Origin: Raphanus sativus
Lineage: Eukaryota; Streptophyta; Magnoliopsida; Brassicales; Brassicaceae
Assembly: GCF_000801105.2 (NCBI RefSeq)
Contig: NC_079512.1
Location: 23,143,848-23,207,847, forward strand
Direction: 5' to 3'
DNA: 64,000 nt
In this document: piece by piece, positions 37,083-49,200 of the stretch
Position numbering within the stretch: position 1 is the first letter of the stretch
Layout: the number at the start of each line of letters is the position of its first letter
The notes under the pieces: model-generated
What the model saw: only the letters and a program-made list of their open reading frames with translations
Database searches by the model: none
Told to the model about the DNA's origin: nothing
Position numbers and translations under genes: made by a program

Positions 37083-37678
37083 AAGACTAATGGGTCATGT
37101 TGTAATAGGTATCATGAAAGACTTGTAAGACTTGTTTAGTTTCTGTAGTTTCTTTATGTCACAAGATGGTTTCTTTATGTCTCATGTTGTAATCGGTATA
37201 TCAAACTTGTTTCTTTTGTTTCTTTATATCTCATGTTGTAATCGGTATGAATCAAACTTGTTTCTTTTGTTTCTTTATGTCTCATGATACAAACTTGTTT
37301 CTTTAGTTTCTTTATTTTCTTTATGTCTCATGATACAAACTTGTTTCTTTACTAAGTCCAAGTAAAATGAATCACAAAATGTATCACATGATACAAACTT
37401 GTTTTGTTTCAGTCCTAAGTCACAAGTCTCGTGACTTATTTGTGTTTGTTTACTAAGTCACATGATGTTGGTGAAGTAGAATAAAGACAATGGAAAAATC
37501 ACATGAGGCTGAAGAGTAGTCACATGATACAAGATGGGTATTCACATGATTTTCGAAGAACACCTCTTCTCCTCCCTTTCACTATAAATATGATAGGTCG
37601 TGTAACACATCTTTCACACCTTCAAGACTTCTTCTCCTCCCTTTCATTTGCCATCTTTTTTGTAAAATCAATTTGCAA

Positions 37679-38522
37679 TGGCATCTTCTTCTCATTTTCA
37701 TTACCACAAAGATCATAAAGATGATGCTATAGATTCTGCTTTTGATGAATTTTTTGAGAATTCTGACATTTTTCCAGAACCAAAAGAGAGAAAAACGTGT
37801 TTTTATCGAGAGAAACCGGGAAGAAGGCCATGAAAAGCTATGGAATGATTACTTTAGCGAGAATCCAACATACACTTCCAGGTTATGGCACGATTTTTGG
37901 AGGCCGTAGCTTCACAGGACCTATGGATATGGCACTCGTTTTTTGGAGCCCCATGTACTATGAACGATCTTAATATTTTTGATCGATCACCTGTCTTTGA
38001 TGACATTATTTACGGAATAGCACCAGAAGTAAATTATTATGTCAACGGAAACGAGTACAATATGGCTTATTATCTCACGGATGGTATTTATCCGAAGTGG
38101 GCGACTTTTATTCAATCTATCAAACTACCACAAAGTGAGAAAATTCATTATTTGCTAAAAAACAAGAAGCTGTGCGGAAAGATGTCGAGCGTGCCTTCGG
38201 AGTCCTCCAATCTAGATTTGCCGTTGTCAAAAATCCATCTAAGTTATGGGATAAAGAAAAAATGGGAAATATTATGTGAGCATGTATCATACTCCATAAT
38301 ATGATTGTCGAAGATGAACGATTGACATACACTAACTATGACGAAAATGAATTTCAAGAAAGAGAAGATGAAGATACATTTACCGTCAAAAGGGCACCAA
38401 AACTCGCCGTGGGCAATACAATGGATCGTCGGAGGAGCATTCTGGATAGACAAATTCATTGACAATTAAAAAATGATTTGATTGAAAATATATGGAATAA
38501 ATTCGGACATCTTCAAGAATAA
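37679..38522 (+). pseudogene. PIF/Harbinger transposase (plant DDE type), deleted and frameshifted
   Basis: Starts at ATG 37679 (MASSSHFHYHKDHKDDAIDS). The frame changes near 37790, and near 37880 sequence jumps from the N-terminal part (WNDYFSENPTYTS) directly to the catalytic part (LEAVASQDLWIWHSFFGAP, DRSPVFDDI, MAYYLTDGIYPKWATF). Roughly 130-150 residues are missing by comparison with family members I know, including the first catalytic Asp region. Another frameshift lies near 38140, and two TGA stops sit where Arg (38276) and probably Gln (38459) are expected, both explainable by C-to-T change. The C-terminus (DVERAFGVLQSRFAVV, ACIILHNMIVEDER, LIENIWNKFGHLQE) is recognisable. Cannot make an active enzyme. 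Confidence 0.85.
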
Positions 38523-38881
38523 TAACTTATTATTAAGTTTTTATGAATTGAATAAATTGTGTGTTTGCTTTTATTTATGATGTTTGTGATTTTTTTCAAC
38601 TTTTTTTTTTTCAACGTTGTAATTTTTTTTTAAAGTTTATAATTTTTTATGTTTTTAATTCTAATGTGGCTTGTTTAATTATAAACTTATCTTTTATTTT
38701 TCATTACATATTTACAAAAAACAAAAACATTAAAATATTAAAAAATAACCTAAGGACTTTAACAAAGTCCCACCAATAAACAAACATTTCCAATTGTCCT
38801 TCCATTTGTCCTTAACACTATTAATACTAATTAAATAATCTGAGGGACTCAAATTTTGTCCCACTGATAAAGATGCTCTTA

Positions 38882-39730
38882 ACACTATATATATTCTGAG
38901 GGGATAATTTACCAAACAATTATTCGATAAAGAAGATAAAGTAATCAATCACAGAGTAGTTCAACGGAATACACCTCTAAAAACTTAGAATATAGAGCCG
39001 AATACCATTATATATAAATTAAAACATATAAATATATACAGTATTAATGAAATATATTAACGCATATTGGTTAATGAAATAAGAACTTTCACATAAGAAA
39101 CTAACACATCTTTTAGCTATTCAGAAAGCATTCAATAATAAAAAGTACAGTCAAATCGATCCAATCATAATATAAACCTTTTTAGTTCATCATATTTTCT
39201 CATTTCTATATTTTGATTACTGATAATTACAAAAACAATATTTTTTTTGACGAAAAAAAAACAATATTTAGTTGTTTATGTTTAGACATTTTAACTAGTT
39301 CCATATAATAATTGGTATAATTTAAAAGTTTCAATATCAGGTTTAATATTTATCTGTCTTTAAAATTCGTACTCATGTTTAAATCTGCAGAAGTAACAGT
39401 ATTAAATTGGTTTGAATATTTCAAATCAACTTCCACCAAATAGAGGAAAATACAGATAGAGCGACCACACAAACCAAGATTCCAAACCAACATTATTCCC
39501 ATCATTGACAGCAAAATAAAATTATTTCGTCTTAAATAATGTATATTATTTAAAATTTCATTTTATCGGATGTCCGAGAAGGGACATATTTGATATGTCA
39601 TTATATACTACTTTGTTAAAAAATACACTTTATCATGTATATAATTAACCCTTACGCATGTTTCATCTGTCCCTACCAAATAACAAACCAACGAAAAAAA
39701 CTCAATTTCTTTTTCTCTTCCAAAATATTC
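38882..39730. other. Spacer and VUP gene promoter region
   Basis: No gene. A TATATA motif at about 39602 lies some 129 bp upstream of the VUP start and may be its TATA box. A micro-insertion lies at 39231-39269: AAAAACAATATTT on both sides of TTTTTGACGAAAA. Confidence 0.5.
39231..39269. repeat. Micro-insertion between 13-bp direct repeats
   Basis: AAAAACAATATTT at 39231-39243 and 39257-39269 flank 13 bp (TTTTTGACGAAAA). The TTTTTGACG core resembles the antisense of the tails seen at the other micro-insertions. Low complexity makes the exact border uncertain. Confidence 0.45.
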
Positions 39731-40961
39731 ATGGAGAGCTCAATGAACAATGCATTCATTATAAGCAAATGTGAAACGTCGACGACGTTTTCAAGCGACC
39801 GAACCCCGGAGGAAAGTAGCTGGTCGATGTACTTGGAAGATTTCTGCGAGGCTTCTTCAAGTGCTGTCCATATGGGAGATTTCAGTTCTTCCTCCATCCC
39901 CGATGCAATGTCTTTTGTCGCGACTAAGAAGACCTTCGACATGTCTAAACAAGAAGGACCTAACTATTCCAACAATTTGAACATCAAGAGAACAAGAAAT
40001 AGAGAGATTCCTTTTGGTACTCATTGTGATCTTGAAGACACTGCATCTTCTCCTTCTCGTAGTCCTAATGTAAGTCTCTATCTCTCTCTAGTCTCTATTT
40101 ATATATGATATATATATATATATAAATCATATGAGTCTATCTATGTATGTATTGTTCTAAGAATATGATTTTTGAACAAAACGATTATAATTCTTGAGAA
40201 AAGACTTGAAGCGATATACGATGTATAATTTTTTATAAAGCAATATTGTTTAAGTTTGAAAATATCAATATTTTTATAACTAATATTTTTGGTCATGGTA
40301 GTATTTAACTAAGAAGGTTACTGTAGGTTATTTCTTCTTTGTTTTGCACTGCTAACAGTCGAGTTTGGGAATATTAAAGTGATTAATGTCATGATACTGA
40401 TATTTCTAATTTATTAGTTGAATTAAATGCTGATTATAGCTTTTATGGGACATTGGATCGATAAGGTTAGACGCCATTGAGACTCACAATTGAAATATTC
40501 TTGAAATGAACCACCCAAGAAAACTTGATGAAACAATCAGTGCCATTGTGTAAGTTCCTATTTGACATAGATGAATATAATAAATAATCAATTTAACAAG
40601 TACGTAGAACGTACCTTAATTAATTTGGTCAATTAACTACAAACTATTTGTGTTTTTATAGGTCAAAAGCATAATGAATCTATTGGGCAACAACACGAGA
40701 CACGGGGGTGGCGTTGTTGATGACACAAATAATGTAATAACCACACTACTACAGTTTAACTTCGTATGGCTAGCGTTAGAATTAATCAATCAAAAGATAT
40801 AGGAATTATTTTCGATATCTCACAGTAATTCACCATGCGTTAATTTTACATAGGTGAAAGGAAAGAGTGTAGGGCAAAACCAAGGTGGATTATCAGTAGA
40901 CTTGAAGAAAAAAGGGCTTTGTTTGGTTCCCATGTCTATGGTCACCAACTTTCTTGGTTAA
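39731..40961 (+). CDS. VUP4: VUP-family protein (vascular-related unknown protein), VUP4-like
   Basis: Small plant-specific protein of a family linked in Arabidopsis to xylem development and hormone signalling; the molecular activity is unknown. Three exons join in frame with GT-AG introns: 39731-40069, 40662-40733 and 40854-40961, giving 172 aa. The N-terminal half has the family block [15 protein letters not shown] (about residues 28-42) and is Ser-rich. The C-terminus ends with the second family block, [18 protein letters not shown], then TAA. No signal peptide or membrane helix. The assignment to VUP4 (At5g54790) rests on memory of the family and on the nearby GPT1, which is its Arabidopsis neighbour. 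Exon 2 is short, and another spliced form cannot be excluded. No lesions. Confidence 0.82.
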
Positions 40962-41802
40962 CCATACATATATAACTCTTTATTCATTTTTACAAACTTG
41001 TTTTTTTTTTCTATTTTTCCCACTTAGAATACTATTATATTATATATTTCTCCAATCATGTGTAATATATGTTATTCAGTTAATTTGTACTATACACATG
41101 CATGACTTACAAAATAAATGTTACATGTGCATGAGTTGTATATATGGCCATTCCTGTTATTATCGGAATAAATTTTCTCTCAGTAATGAATTATAATCCT
41201 TCTTAGACCAAAAAAAAATAATCCTTTTGGTTTTCGCTATTTTCTACATTCTTGAGTCTTGACTGATATCAACTAATCCTTCATGTTACACACAGACTGG
41301 TTACACAAAGCTGTTTCACTTGTGAAACAAAGAACAACGAGTACGTACACATCAATTAATAAAATTCTTAATCTTTAGAATGTTTGATTAGATAATTTAC
41401 CAAAATATACTAATATAGGCTACCTATTAATTAGAATTACTCGACACTAATCATCTCTAACACTGATTACGAAATCACACGTTTATTCACTCAACTTTAT
41501 TGATTAGAAAACTTAGGATTTGTTTCTCTCAGTTCCATCATTGACGTAAGAACAGAACACATAAATCACACATGTTACAAGTTACAACGCATGGAATTGT
41601 GAATATTCTAGCTAGGGCTGGACCTAAATCTAGAACTCCGAACCCAAATCAAATCCTAATAAAAAAAATCTAATCGGAAATATAGAAATACAGACTAAAT
41701 TTTGTAGAGCGATATCTAAACCTAAAGTATTATTAATTGAATTCAAACGGATAACTCAAAAAAATCTGAAACTAATAGTCAATATAAATAATTTGAAATA
41801 TA
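40962..41802. other. VUP 3' flank and AT-rich spacer
   Basis: Holds the 3' untranslated region of the VUP gene and AT-rich DNA. A micro-insertion lies at 41193-41226, and about 41612-41700 begins AGGGCTGGACCTAAATC, resembling one end of a hAT relic without its partner. Confidence 0.45.
41193..41226 (+). repeat. Micro-insertion between 9-bp direct repeats
   Basis: ATAATCCTT at 41193-41201 and 41218-41226 flank a 16-bp insert, CTTAGACC followed by an A run: a short unit with an A tail. Confidence 0.55.
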
Positions 41803-42052
41803 CTTCTTCTGTTTCATTTTAATTATGTTGTAAAAAATTATTTCAAAATTATTGTCGTTTTATAATTTCTAGCAAAATTTATTATTATATATGCTTTATA
41901 ATTTTTTACATTCTCTAGATTATTTTTCTATTTGGTGAACTATAATTAGTGTATATATAATAATATTTTTATTTATAAATTAAACAAAATTAAATATTTT
42001 CTTAATCTGTGTGCATAAGTCTAATATAAAGATTATAATAAAACGGAGGGGA
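41803..42052. mobile_element. Stowaway-like MITE, 250 bp
   Basis: Ends CTTCTTCTGTTTC and AAAACGGAGGGGA form imperfect inverted repeats flanked by TA (41801-41802, 42053-42054). Same length as the MITE at 12874-13123 and similar ends, but more diverged. Confidence 0.7.
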
Positions 42053-42339
42053 TATATAAATATAAAAATACTCTATTCAGTGTTTATTTTAATATGATAT
42101 ATAAAAACAAGTATTAAAATTTAAACTAATACTTTGAATACCCAATTAATTATAAATAAGTACTGTATAATTTGCTCGTTGAAATAGTAAAGATTATCTA
42201 TAATGTTATGCTTATTTACAAACAGATATTCATTTTCATGTTTGATTAACACTTTATTCTATCTAGTTACATAAGAGAGACTGATTTTGATACTTTTTTT
42301 GTCGTCCACTTTTACAAATTCATATAGACTTTATAAACC

Positions 42340-42850
42340 AAGTTGATGGCTCGTTATCCATGTGCACAACAAAAGACGCTTGAGTCCTACCTCCTCGTGC
42401 TAGTCTATCGGCCTTCATATTTTGTGCGCGTGGTACATAAATGATTTACGAGCTGTGAAAATTCTCTTACAAGGTCTTGATATATGCCAAGTAAGATGCA
42501 AAAGTAGGTCATTCTTCTGGTTCCGACACCATCTTTATCAATTGAGAACAGTCTGTTGCAAACGTGATCCTAAACTGATGCAAATTTCGCATACACTCTA
42601 TTGCTTCCACCTTAGAATAAGGAGGGGAAAGGGAAGCTCTGACATTTCTAACCCCCATTAGACCCGCAAAAATTTGAAAGGTACTATACCATCCTTGCCC
42701 AGAAAACACATCGTTCTCCTTCTAAGAACCATCTGTAAAACACCAGCGACCTGGTATTGATGGTAGACTTGGAATTGGGCGATCTACGATCGAGATACCG
42801 AGTAATTGTGCATCCGCCCAAAATTCATGTCCTTCCAATAACTACCAGAG
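42340..42850 (-). pseudogene. LINE-type RNase H domain fragment
   Basis: On the minus strand the broken frames read WCFTDGS, then AIECMRNLHQFRITFATDC, SQLIKMVSEPEEWPTFASYL, IIYVPRAQNMKADRLAR and ASFVVHMDNEP, the typical RNase H-like C-terminus of plant non-LTR elements. DGS holds a catalytic Asp. Stops and frameshifts interrupt it (for example after TDGS). No matching reverse transcriptase lies nearby, so it is a solitary relic. It is not part of the LINE at 44315, which ends without an RNase H domain. Confidence 0.72.
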
Positions 42851-44298
42851 TATTTTTTTTTTTAATTCATTTATTGAATAGTCTTTTTAATAGATATCCA
42901 TATTTTCTGTATTTCATTAAAAACAATATGATTTACATTAATTAGTAATGATATAGTTTTTAAAATATTGATAAAGGATGAGAGTGAACACGGTGATGAT
43001 ATCATGAATTTTAAGACTATTTGTGATCCGTTGATAATCAATTTTCTGATACAATCTGCAAGTCTCCATTTATTTGATGTCCTCTATATCCAAAATTGTT
43101 TTTACTGTATATTCGATTCGATCCTTAAAATATAAAAAATTAATCAAAATAAAAACAAAACATTATATAAAATAATAATATTTTATTCTAAAAGTTTAGA
43201 AAACTGCGTACTATTAAAATTTTAATTACTAAATATTATATCTAATTTATAATAATTATATAATTTATATATTTTAATAAATTTGTATATATATAACGGA
43301 TCACAGTGGCAGAGCCATAAAAATATTTATACCGAGTCAATATTTAAATTAATTAAGTTAAAGTTTATTTAAAATATAATTTATTGATACGAGTTTAAAA
43401 GTATCTGCGACATAAACTGTTAAGCTGTTTTAATTTGTAGGAAAAGCTATATTTGAAACAAAAAGCATAGTACTCTAAAATTAACTGTTAAATAAAGCTT
43501 TAAAATTAAAGTGTGAAATGAACTAAATAAACTGCAAAACAACTGAAAGAAAAAAAATATGTGGCAAAAGAAATATATTCTCCATAATGAACATTTTAAA
43601 AGTCTAAATCAATAATAATGTAAACAAACAAAAAAATCATATAAGGAAACATTTGAAAGGCAATCAAAAATCTGGTTTGACTTATATTATATGTTCATTT
43701 TAAAAACCAAACTTTTAGACGCACATTATTTAGATAAAAAGTAAAAAGAAAAAATGATAAGAGGATGCACAGAAGAGAATCGATCTTGGATAAGGCCCTT
43801 ATCATAAGGGAACAAAACAAAGGAATTAGACTATCTGAGCAACTGTTATTCACATGTCTAAGCTTAAAATTTAGTTTAAAAAAAAAAAAAATTAGTCAGC
43901 TGACCCCCTCTTGACTATATAGTTCTGCCCTTCATGGATCAGATCAAATATCTATCTTATAGAATATTAGTATTTTTATTTACTTCGTTTTTTACAGATA
44001 TTGATATATTTTTTATTTGATTTATAAAGTTACAAATATTTGTATTTTTGGATCAAATCCTAACGAATAATAAATAGATAAACTTTTTTTTTGATATTTT
44101 ATCCACTCTAGTAAAAGAGTTCGATAGTTATAAATGAGTCCATCTAATTATCTTTTACTATATGTTATTTTTTTTGTCGACTTCTTACTATATGTTATTT
44201 AGAACATCCATATCGAATCTGATGAAATAGTGTGGAATAACTTTACTATGACGTTATTTAGAACATCCATATTGAGTATACTTGCGTAATTCACTCTC
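42851..44298. other. AT-rich spacer
   Basis: No gene recognised. About 44155-44276 holds short direct repeats described separately. Confidence 0.5.
44155..44276. repeat. Micro-insertion and short tandem repeat
   Basis: TTACTATATGTTATTT occurs at 44155-44170 and 44185-44200 around 14 bp (TTTTTGTCGACTTC), another tail-like micro-insertion. Next to it, GTTATTTAGAACATCCATAT is repeated about 60 bp apart (near 44194 and 44253). Confidence 0.6.
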
Positions 44299-44411
44299 AA
44301 CAACACAAGTTTGGACAAACTAATATACTGTTGTTCAAAAAAAAAGTCAAATTTTCTCTGGTTCAGTTACCTATGCAAAGCTGCTGGAGCGTTCCTGGCC
44401 GTTCCTCCGCC

Positions 44412-46234
44412 ATGTCTCCGTCGTCACTGACCTCCGGTGAAGGCCCCCCTCCCGTCCCTCCCCACCCCCTGATCCACCTGATCCAAACTCCCCCTTAGCC
44501 TCCGATTTCCCATCCCTCAAAAACTCAAACCCTCACCAGAAACTCAAAACTAAAACCCTTAACCTCGTTTACTCTCCTCCCCTCCCTCAACTGTTGCCGT
44601 CTCTCTGGACTTTGCTGCCATTGTTACTCCTGTTGACACCTCCATGGTTGATACTGAAACTGTTACCCTAAGTCTTGAAAAAGACTCCCAAACTACTTTT
44701 CCTATTACTGTAGACTCTTCCAGATCTACTTCTATGAACTCAACTCCACAACAGGAGAACACTACCACCCCCCAAACTGCTCATCCTGTTCCTAACAGTG
44801 AAAACCCCACTCCCAGTAACCAACCAAACCCTAGCTCTACTGTGCCTCCGAACCCTAGTACCCGCCAACAACCTCCCTCCTCTCTGGTGGAGCGCTTGCG
44901 AACCAAAATGGACAAGACACTGCAACGATTAGCCCCAGTCACCATCTCCCCAACTGGTAGACCCAGAGTTCTTATTCCCGATGCTGTCTTTCAGAAGGGT
45001 GCAGAGTTGCACAAGGACTTCATCATCTGTTATTTTAATGGAAGATCTCCTCCTTTTGCTCAGATCCAAACTGTCCTCAGTCACATGTGGGGAAAGGGGA
45101 GAAGACTTGAGATACACAACAATCCACTCAACAGGTCTGTTCTTGTAAGAATCACCAGTGATTACCTTAGAGACAAAATCCTTGACAAAAACATATGGTA
45201 TGTGGGTGACTCCATGTTCCATACTGCTCTCTGGTCAACGGCTCATTCCTCCTCTACGCCTCCTTTAAAAGCTATAAAAATTTGGGCTCATCTAACTGGA
45301 ATCCCGCTTGACCTGTGCCACCAACAAGGACTGAGTATGGTTGCGGGTTTGGTTGGACACCCGAAAGAAACTGATGACTTTACTTTGAATCTAGTAAGTC
45401 TTACCCTCTCTCATGTGAAGGTGGAAGTCGACCTGACTGAGCCTCTGCCTAATGTGGTGGAGTTTGAAAGAGAGAGTGGTGAAGTGGTAGAGGTGCAAGT
45501 CAATTACCCATGGGTTCCCCCTACTTGCTCTCACTGCAAGGAGCTGGGGCACATTGTTAAAAACTGTCTCTCCTACACTCCACCTCCGAAAGATACTGCC
45601 AAGAAAACTCCTGCACCAAAGAAAAAAGTCAATCCCCAAAATGTGGCAGCTGTTGTAAGACCCTATCCCACCAAAGCAGAACCAAAACCAACCCAAAAAC
45701 GCACCTGTTCAATTGCCTGACTTGCCTCCCACTAGTATCGCCTCAGTTCTTGTCCCTGAACCTGACCCTGATCCCAAAACCTCACTATCCTTCGTGTTTG
45801 GTGCTGCAACCTCAGAAATCCTAAAACCTTCCCAACTAAGCGCCACCGCCCCTTCTTCTGCAACTAAAAAACTACCCCATCCAAAGCCTACCCCCTCTTC
45901 AGTTACTACTCTCACAAACTCTTTTGCCACTCTTTCGTCTCTTCCCTCATCTGATCCCACATCATCCCCTTCTCCTTTCACTCCTTTTGAGAAACCTTCT
46001 CGGCCTTCTCTCAAGCGATGCCGTTCCTCCCCAACCCTCTCCCCTCCCTTTCCAGCAAAAGTTCCTGCCATTTTGTTCCCAAAATCTGAAGTATCCTCCT
46101 CTTCTCAAGGAACTTCAGAAGTAGCTTCTTCTCTTTTAGCTTTTTCTTCCAACCTTAAAATTTCAAACACTTTTTCTGTTGATCCTAAGGGTTCTTTCCA
46201 GCCTCCTGGGGACCCTATTTCTTCTTCCCAATGA
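44412..46234 (+). pseudogene. LINE ORF1 (DUF4283 and CCHC zinc knuckle), frameshifted
   Basis: RNA-binding ORF1 protein. The likely original start is ATG 44412 (MSPSSLTSGEGPPPVPP), which stops after 28 codons at TAG 44496. The coding trace then moves to a second frame (ASDFPSLKNSNP) and a third, which is open from ATG 44644 to TGA 45720 (358 aa). This part contains a DUF4283 region (DFIICYFNGRSPP, NIWYVGDSMFH) and a zinc knuckle, CSHCKELGHIVKNC, at about residues 295-308. A further shift near 45690 leads into a Ser/Pro/Thr-rich C-terminal region that ends at TGA 46234, overlapping the ORF2 start. Three shifts imply that intact ORF1 is not produced, although the 358-aa core could be. Confidence 0.8.
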
Positions 46235-49200
46235 GTGTCAAGCTCTTTTTTTGGAATGTCCGTGGTATTAATGAGCCGGACAAGCATCGGACTTTTGTTG
46301 ATTGGCTTAATAGCCACAAGCCCCTTTTTGGAGCTCTCTTAGAAACACATATAAAAGAACTAAATCTCTCCCACCTAATGTCCAAACTATGCAGAGGTTG
46401 GAATGTCTCTACTAACCATCTATCTGATGAAGATGGCCGGATTATCCTAATCTGGCGCGATCCTGCTAAGGTGGTGGTTCTGGCTCAGTCCCGACAGATT
46501 ATAACCTGTGAAATAACCCTTCCCAACTCCCAACCCTTTATCTACACAGCTGTTTACGCTTCAAATCAAGGTGATGAACGAGCTACTCTATGGGTGGAAC
46601 TGCTCAATCTCTACTCCACTCTGATGTTGGACTCCAAACCATGGATGCTAGGAGGAGACTTCAATCAGATTTTGTTTCCTTCTGAGCATTCATTGGGCAT
46701 GGACAATCACAGCCCTACCCTAATGTATGAATTTAGGGATTGTCTACTGCAGCTTGGAGTGTTTGATCTCCGCTTCCAGGGACCTCTCTTCACCTGGTCT
46801 AATAAGCAACCTGATCAGCCAATTGCAAAAAAGCTTGATAGGCAGCTGGTTAACAACCTTGTAATCTCAGCCTTCCCCCACGCAACCGCCAGCTTTCTCC
46901 CCCCTTCCATATCTGACCATTCACCTTGCCTAATTGACCTCGCCTTTCAGTTACCAACAGCAGGAACCCGTCCATTCAAACTCCTAAACAGCCTAACCAA
47001 ACTCCCAAACTTTGCCCAAGTTGTCAGTGACGCATGGAATCAGATTGGAGGCTCTGCCGTTAACCTCTCCACTCTTTGCTGGAAACTGAAAAATATTAAA
47101 TCTACTCTTAAAACACTACAGAGAGAAAATTTCACAAATATTCAAGAGAGAGTAAGAGAGACTCACATTTTGCTTCAACTTGTGCAGGTACGTGCCTTAC
47201 AAAACCCGACGACGGTCACTTTTGAAGAAGAGCGAATCATCCACCAAAAATGGTTGTTTCTGCGGGATCTAGAGGAATGTTTTTTCAGGCAGAAATCGAG
47301 GATAAACTGGCTCAGAGAAGGGGATCTAAACACAACTTACTTTCACCGGATTTGTCTCACCCGAGCTAGCTACAATGCAATTAGATCCTTCCTCACTATG
47401 GCGGGTGTCACTATCACTGATCCTATTGCAATGACCCATCACGCTATTCAGCACTTTCAGTCAGTTTTGGGGCCTCTAAATCTCCTCCCTCCACCCTTGA
47501 TGTCCACAACTCTTTGGTTCCAGGAGCTTAACCCGTTTGCCTGCAGTCAAGAACAACAAAGCCTGATGATACAAATCCCCTCTACTGAAGAAATTAAAAA
47601 GCAGTTCTTCAAGATGAATCAAAACAAGGCGCCAGGCCCGGATGGACTACCGTCAGCTTTTTATAAAGCTTCTTGCGGTTTCATAGGTTCTGAGGTGGTA
47701 AACTCTATCAAGCAATTCTTTCATTCAGCATTTCTTCCGACTGCAACAAACTCTACTATCCTATCTCTTATCCCGAAATTCCCAGGTGCTACAACTATAA
47801 AGGATTACCGGCCGATCTCATGCTTGAACACAACCAATAAAGCTATCTCGAGGATGCTGGTGTCTAGACTCAAGCCTATTCTTACTGATCTTATTGTTCC
47901 TAATCAAACTGCATTTGTCAAGGGAAGGCTTCTAGTAGAAAACACTGTCCTAGCTAGTGAACTGGTCAACGGCTATCACAAGAACAAAGGGGAAAAGAGA
48001 ATTACCATAAAAGTGGATATAGCGAAGGCCTTTGACACTCTGTCATGGGACTTCCTATTCCGATGTTTGGAGGGACTGCAGCTTCCGGACCTCTTCTGCC
48101 AATGGCTGCGGGCTTGTATCTGCACTTCAAGCTTTATGTTAGGCTACAATGGGACTGTAAATGGTTATTTTAAAGGTCGGAGAGGCTTGAGGCAGGGGGA
48201 CCCGTTGTCTCCTTACCTTTTCGTTATAGCAATGAACAACCTCTCTCTGATGTTGGACAAAGCTGCTAGGGAAGGGAGTCTGGCCTATCATCACAACTGC
48301 GCAAAAACGAAACTAACTCATTTATCTTTTGCAGATGATCTATTAATTTTCATTGATGGATCCTTACAATCGGTTCAGAGGGTACTGCAGATCCTCCATG
48401 AGTTTGAGCAACGTTTAGGACTAGCAGTCAGCTTGCAAAAATCGAGCTTCTTTGCGTCTGGCCTGAGTGATGAAGAAATTGTGACTATTCAATGCTCAAC
48501 GGGTATGCCATGCGGCTCCCTGCCAATGAAGTACCTTGGAGTCCCCCTCTGTACTAAAAAACTCTCCCTTCTAAACTGTGAACCTCTGATTCAACAAGTG
48601 AAGGCTCGGATCTCCTCTTGGTCGGCAAAGTCCCTCTCGTTTGCTGGACGATTATTGCTTATCAAGACAGTGGTTTCGGGCATAGCAACATTCTGGTGCT
48701 CAACTTTCATCCTCCCTAAATCATGCATAAAAAGAATTAACTCCCTTTGCGGTATGTTTCTCTGGAGTGGCTCTACTGAGGGACATCACACGGCAAGGGT
48801 ATCCTGGGAGACTGTTACAAAGACTAAAGAACAAGGAGGGCTAGGAGTAAAGGACTTACTGATTTGGAATCAAGCTTGTGCGTTGAAGTTGATTTGGCTG
48901 CTGTTCTTCCGTACGGGATCGATATGGGTAGCATGGTTTACGGATGTGGTGTTGAAAGGACCTGCAACAAACTACTGGAGCATTAAAACAAGCCAACGCA
49001 ACTCCTGGTTTGTGAATAAATTGATCAAGTGGAGACATCACATTTACCCGCTCATAAAGTGCAGACTGGGAGATGGAATGTCAGCGAGATTTTGGTATGA
49101 CAACTGGTCACCGTTTGGGCAACTAGACTCCTATCTTAAGCCGGCCACTTCAAGACTAGGGATCTCCAAAAATGCAACTGTCTCATCCCTGTATCAAGGA

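Larger units (their letters stand above)
34030..38878 (+). mobile_element. PIF/Harbinger transposon, decayed, about 4.85 kb
   Basis: Left end GACTATCTTTATCGCTGTCC and right end, read inward, GAGCATCTTTATCAGTGGGA share 14 of 20 bases, and both are flanked by TTA (34027-34029, 38879-38881). Inside are three plus-strand genes: a Myb/SANT-like ORF1 relic, a GRF zinc-finger/membrane ORF and a broken transposase. A likely 5' leader with a GT donor at about 34482 precedes ORF1. The TIR match is moderate, so boundaries could shift by some bases. Confidence 0.7.

Noticed and set aside
45709..46071. 120-aa minus-strand frame opposite LINE ORF1
   Set aside because: Shadow of the Ser/Pro-rich ORF1 C-terminus.
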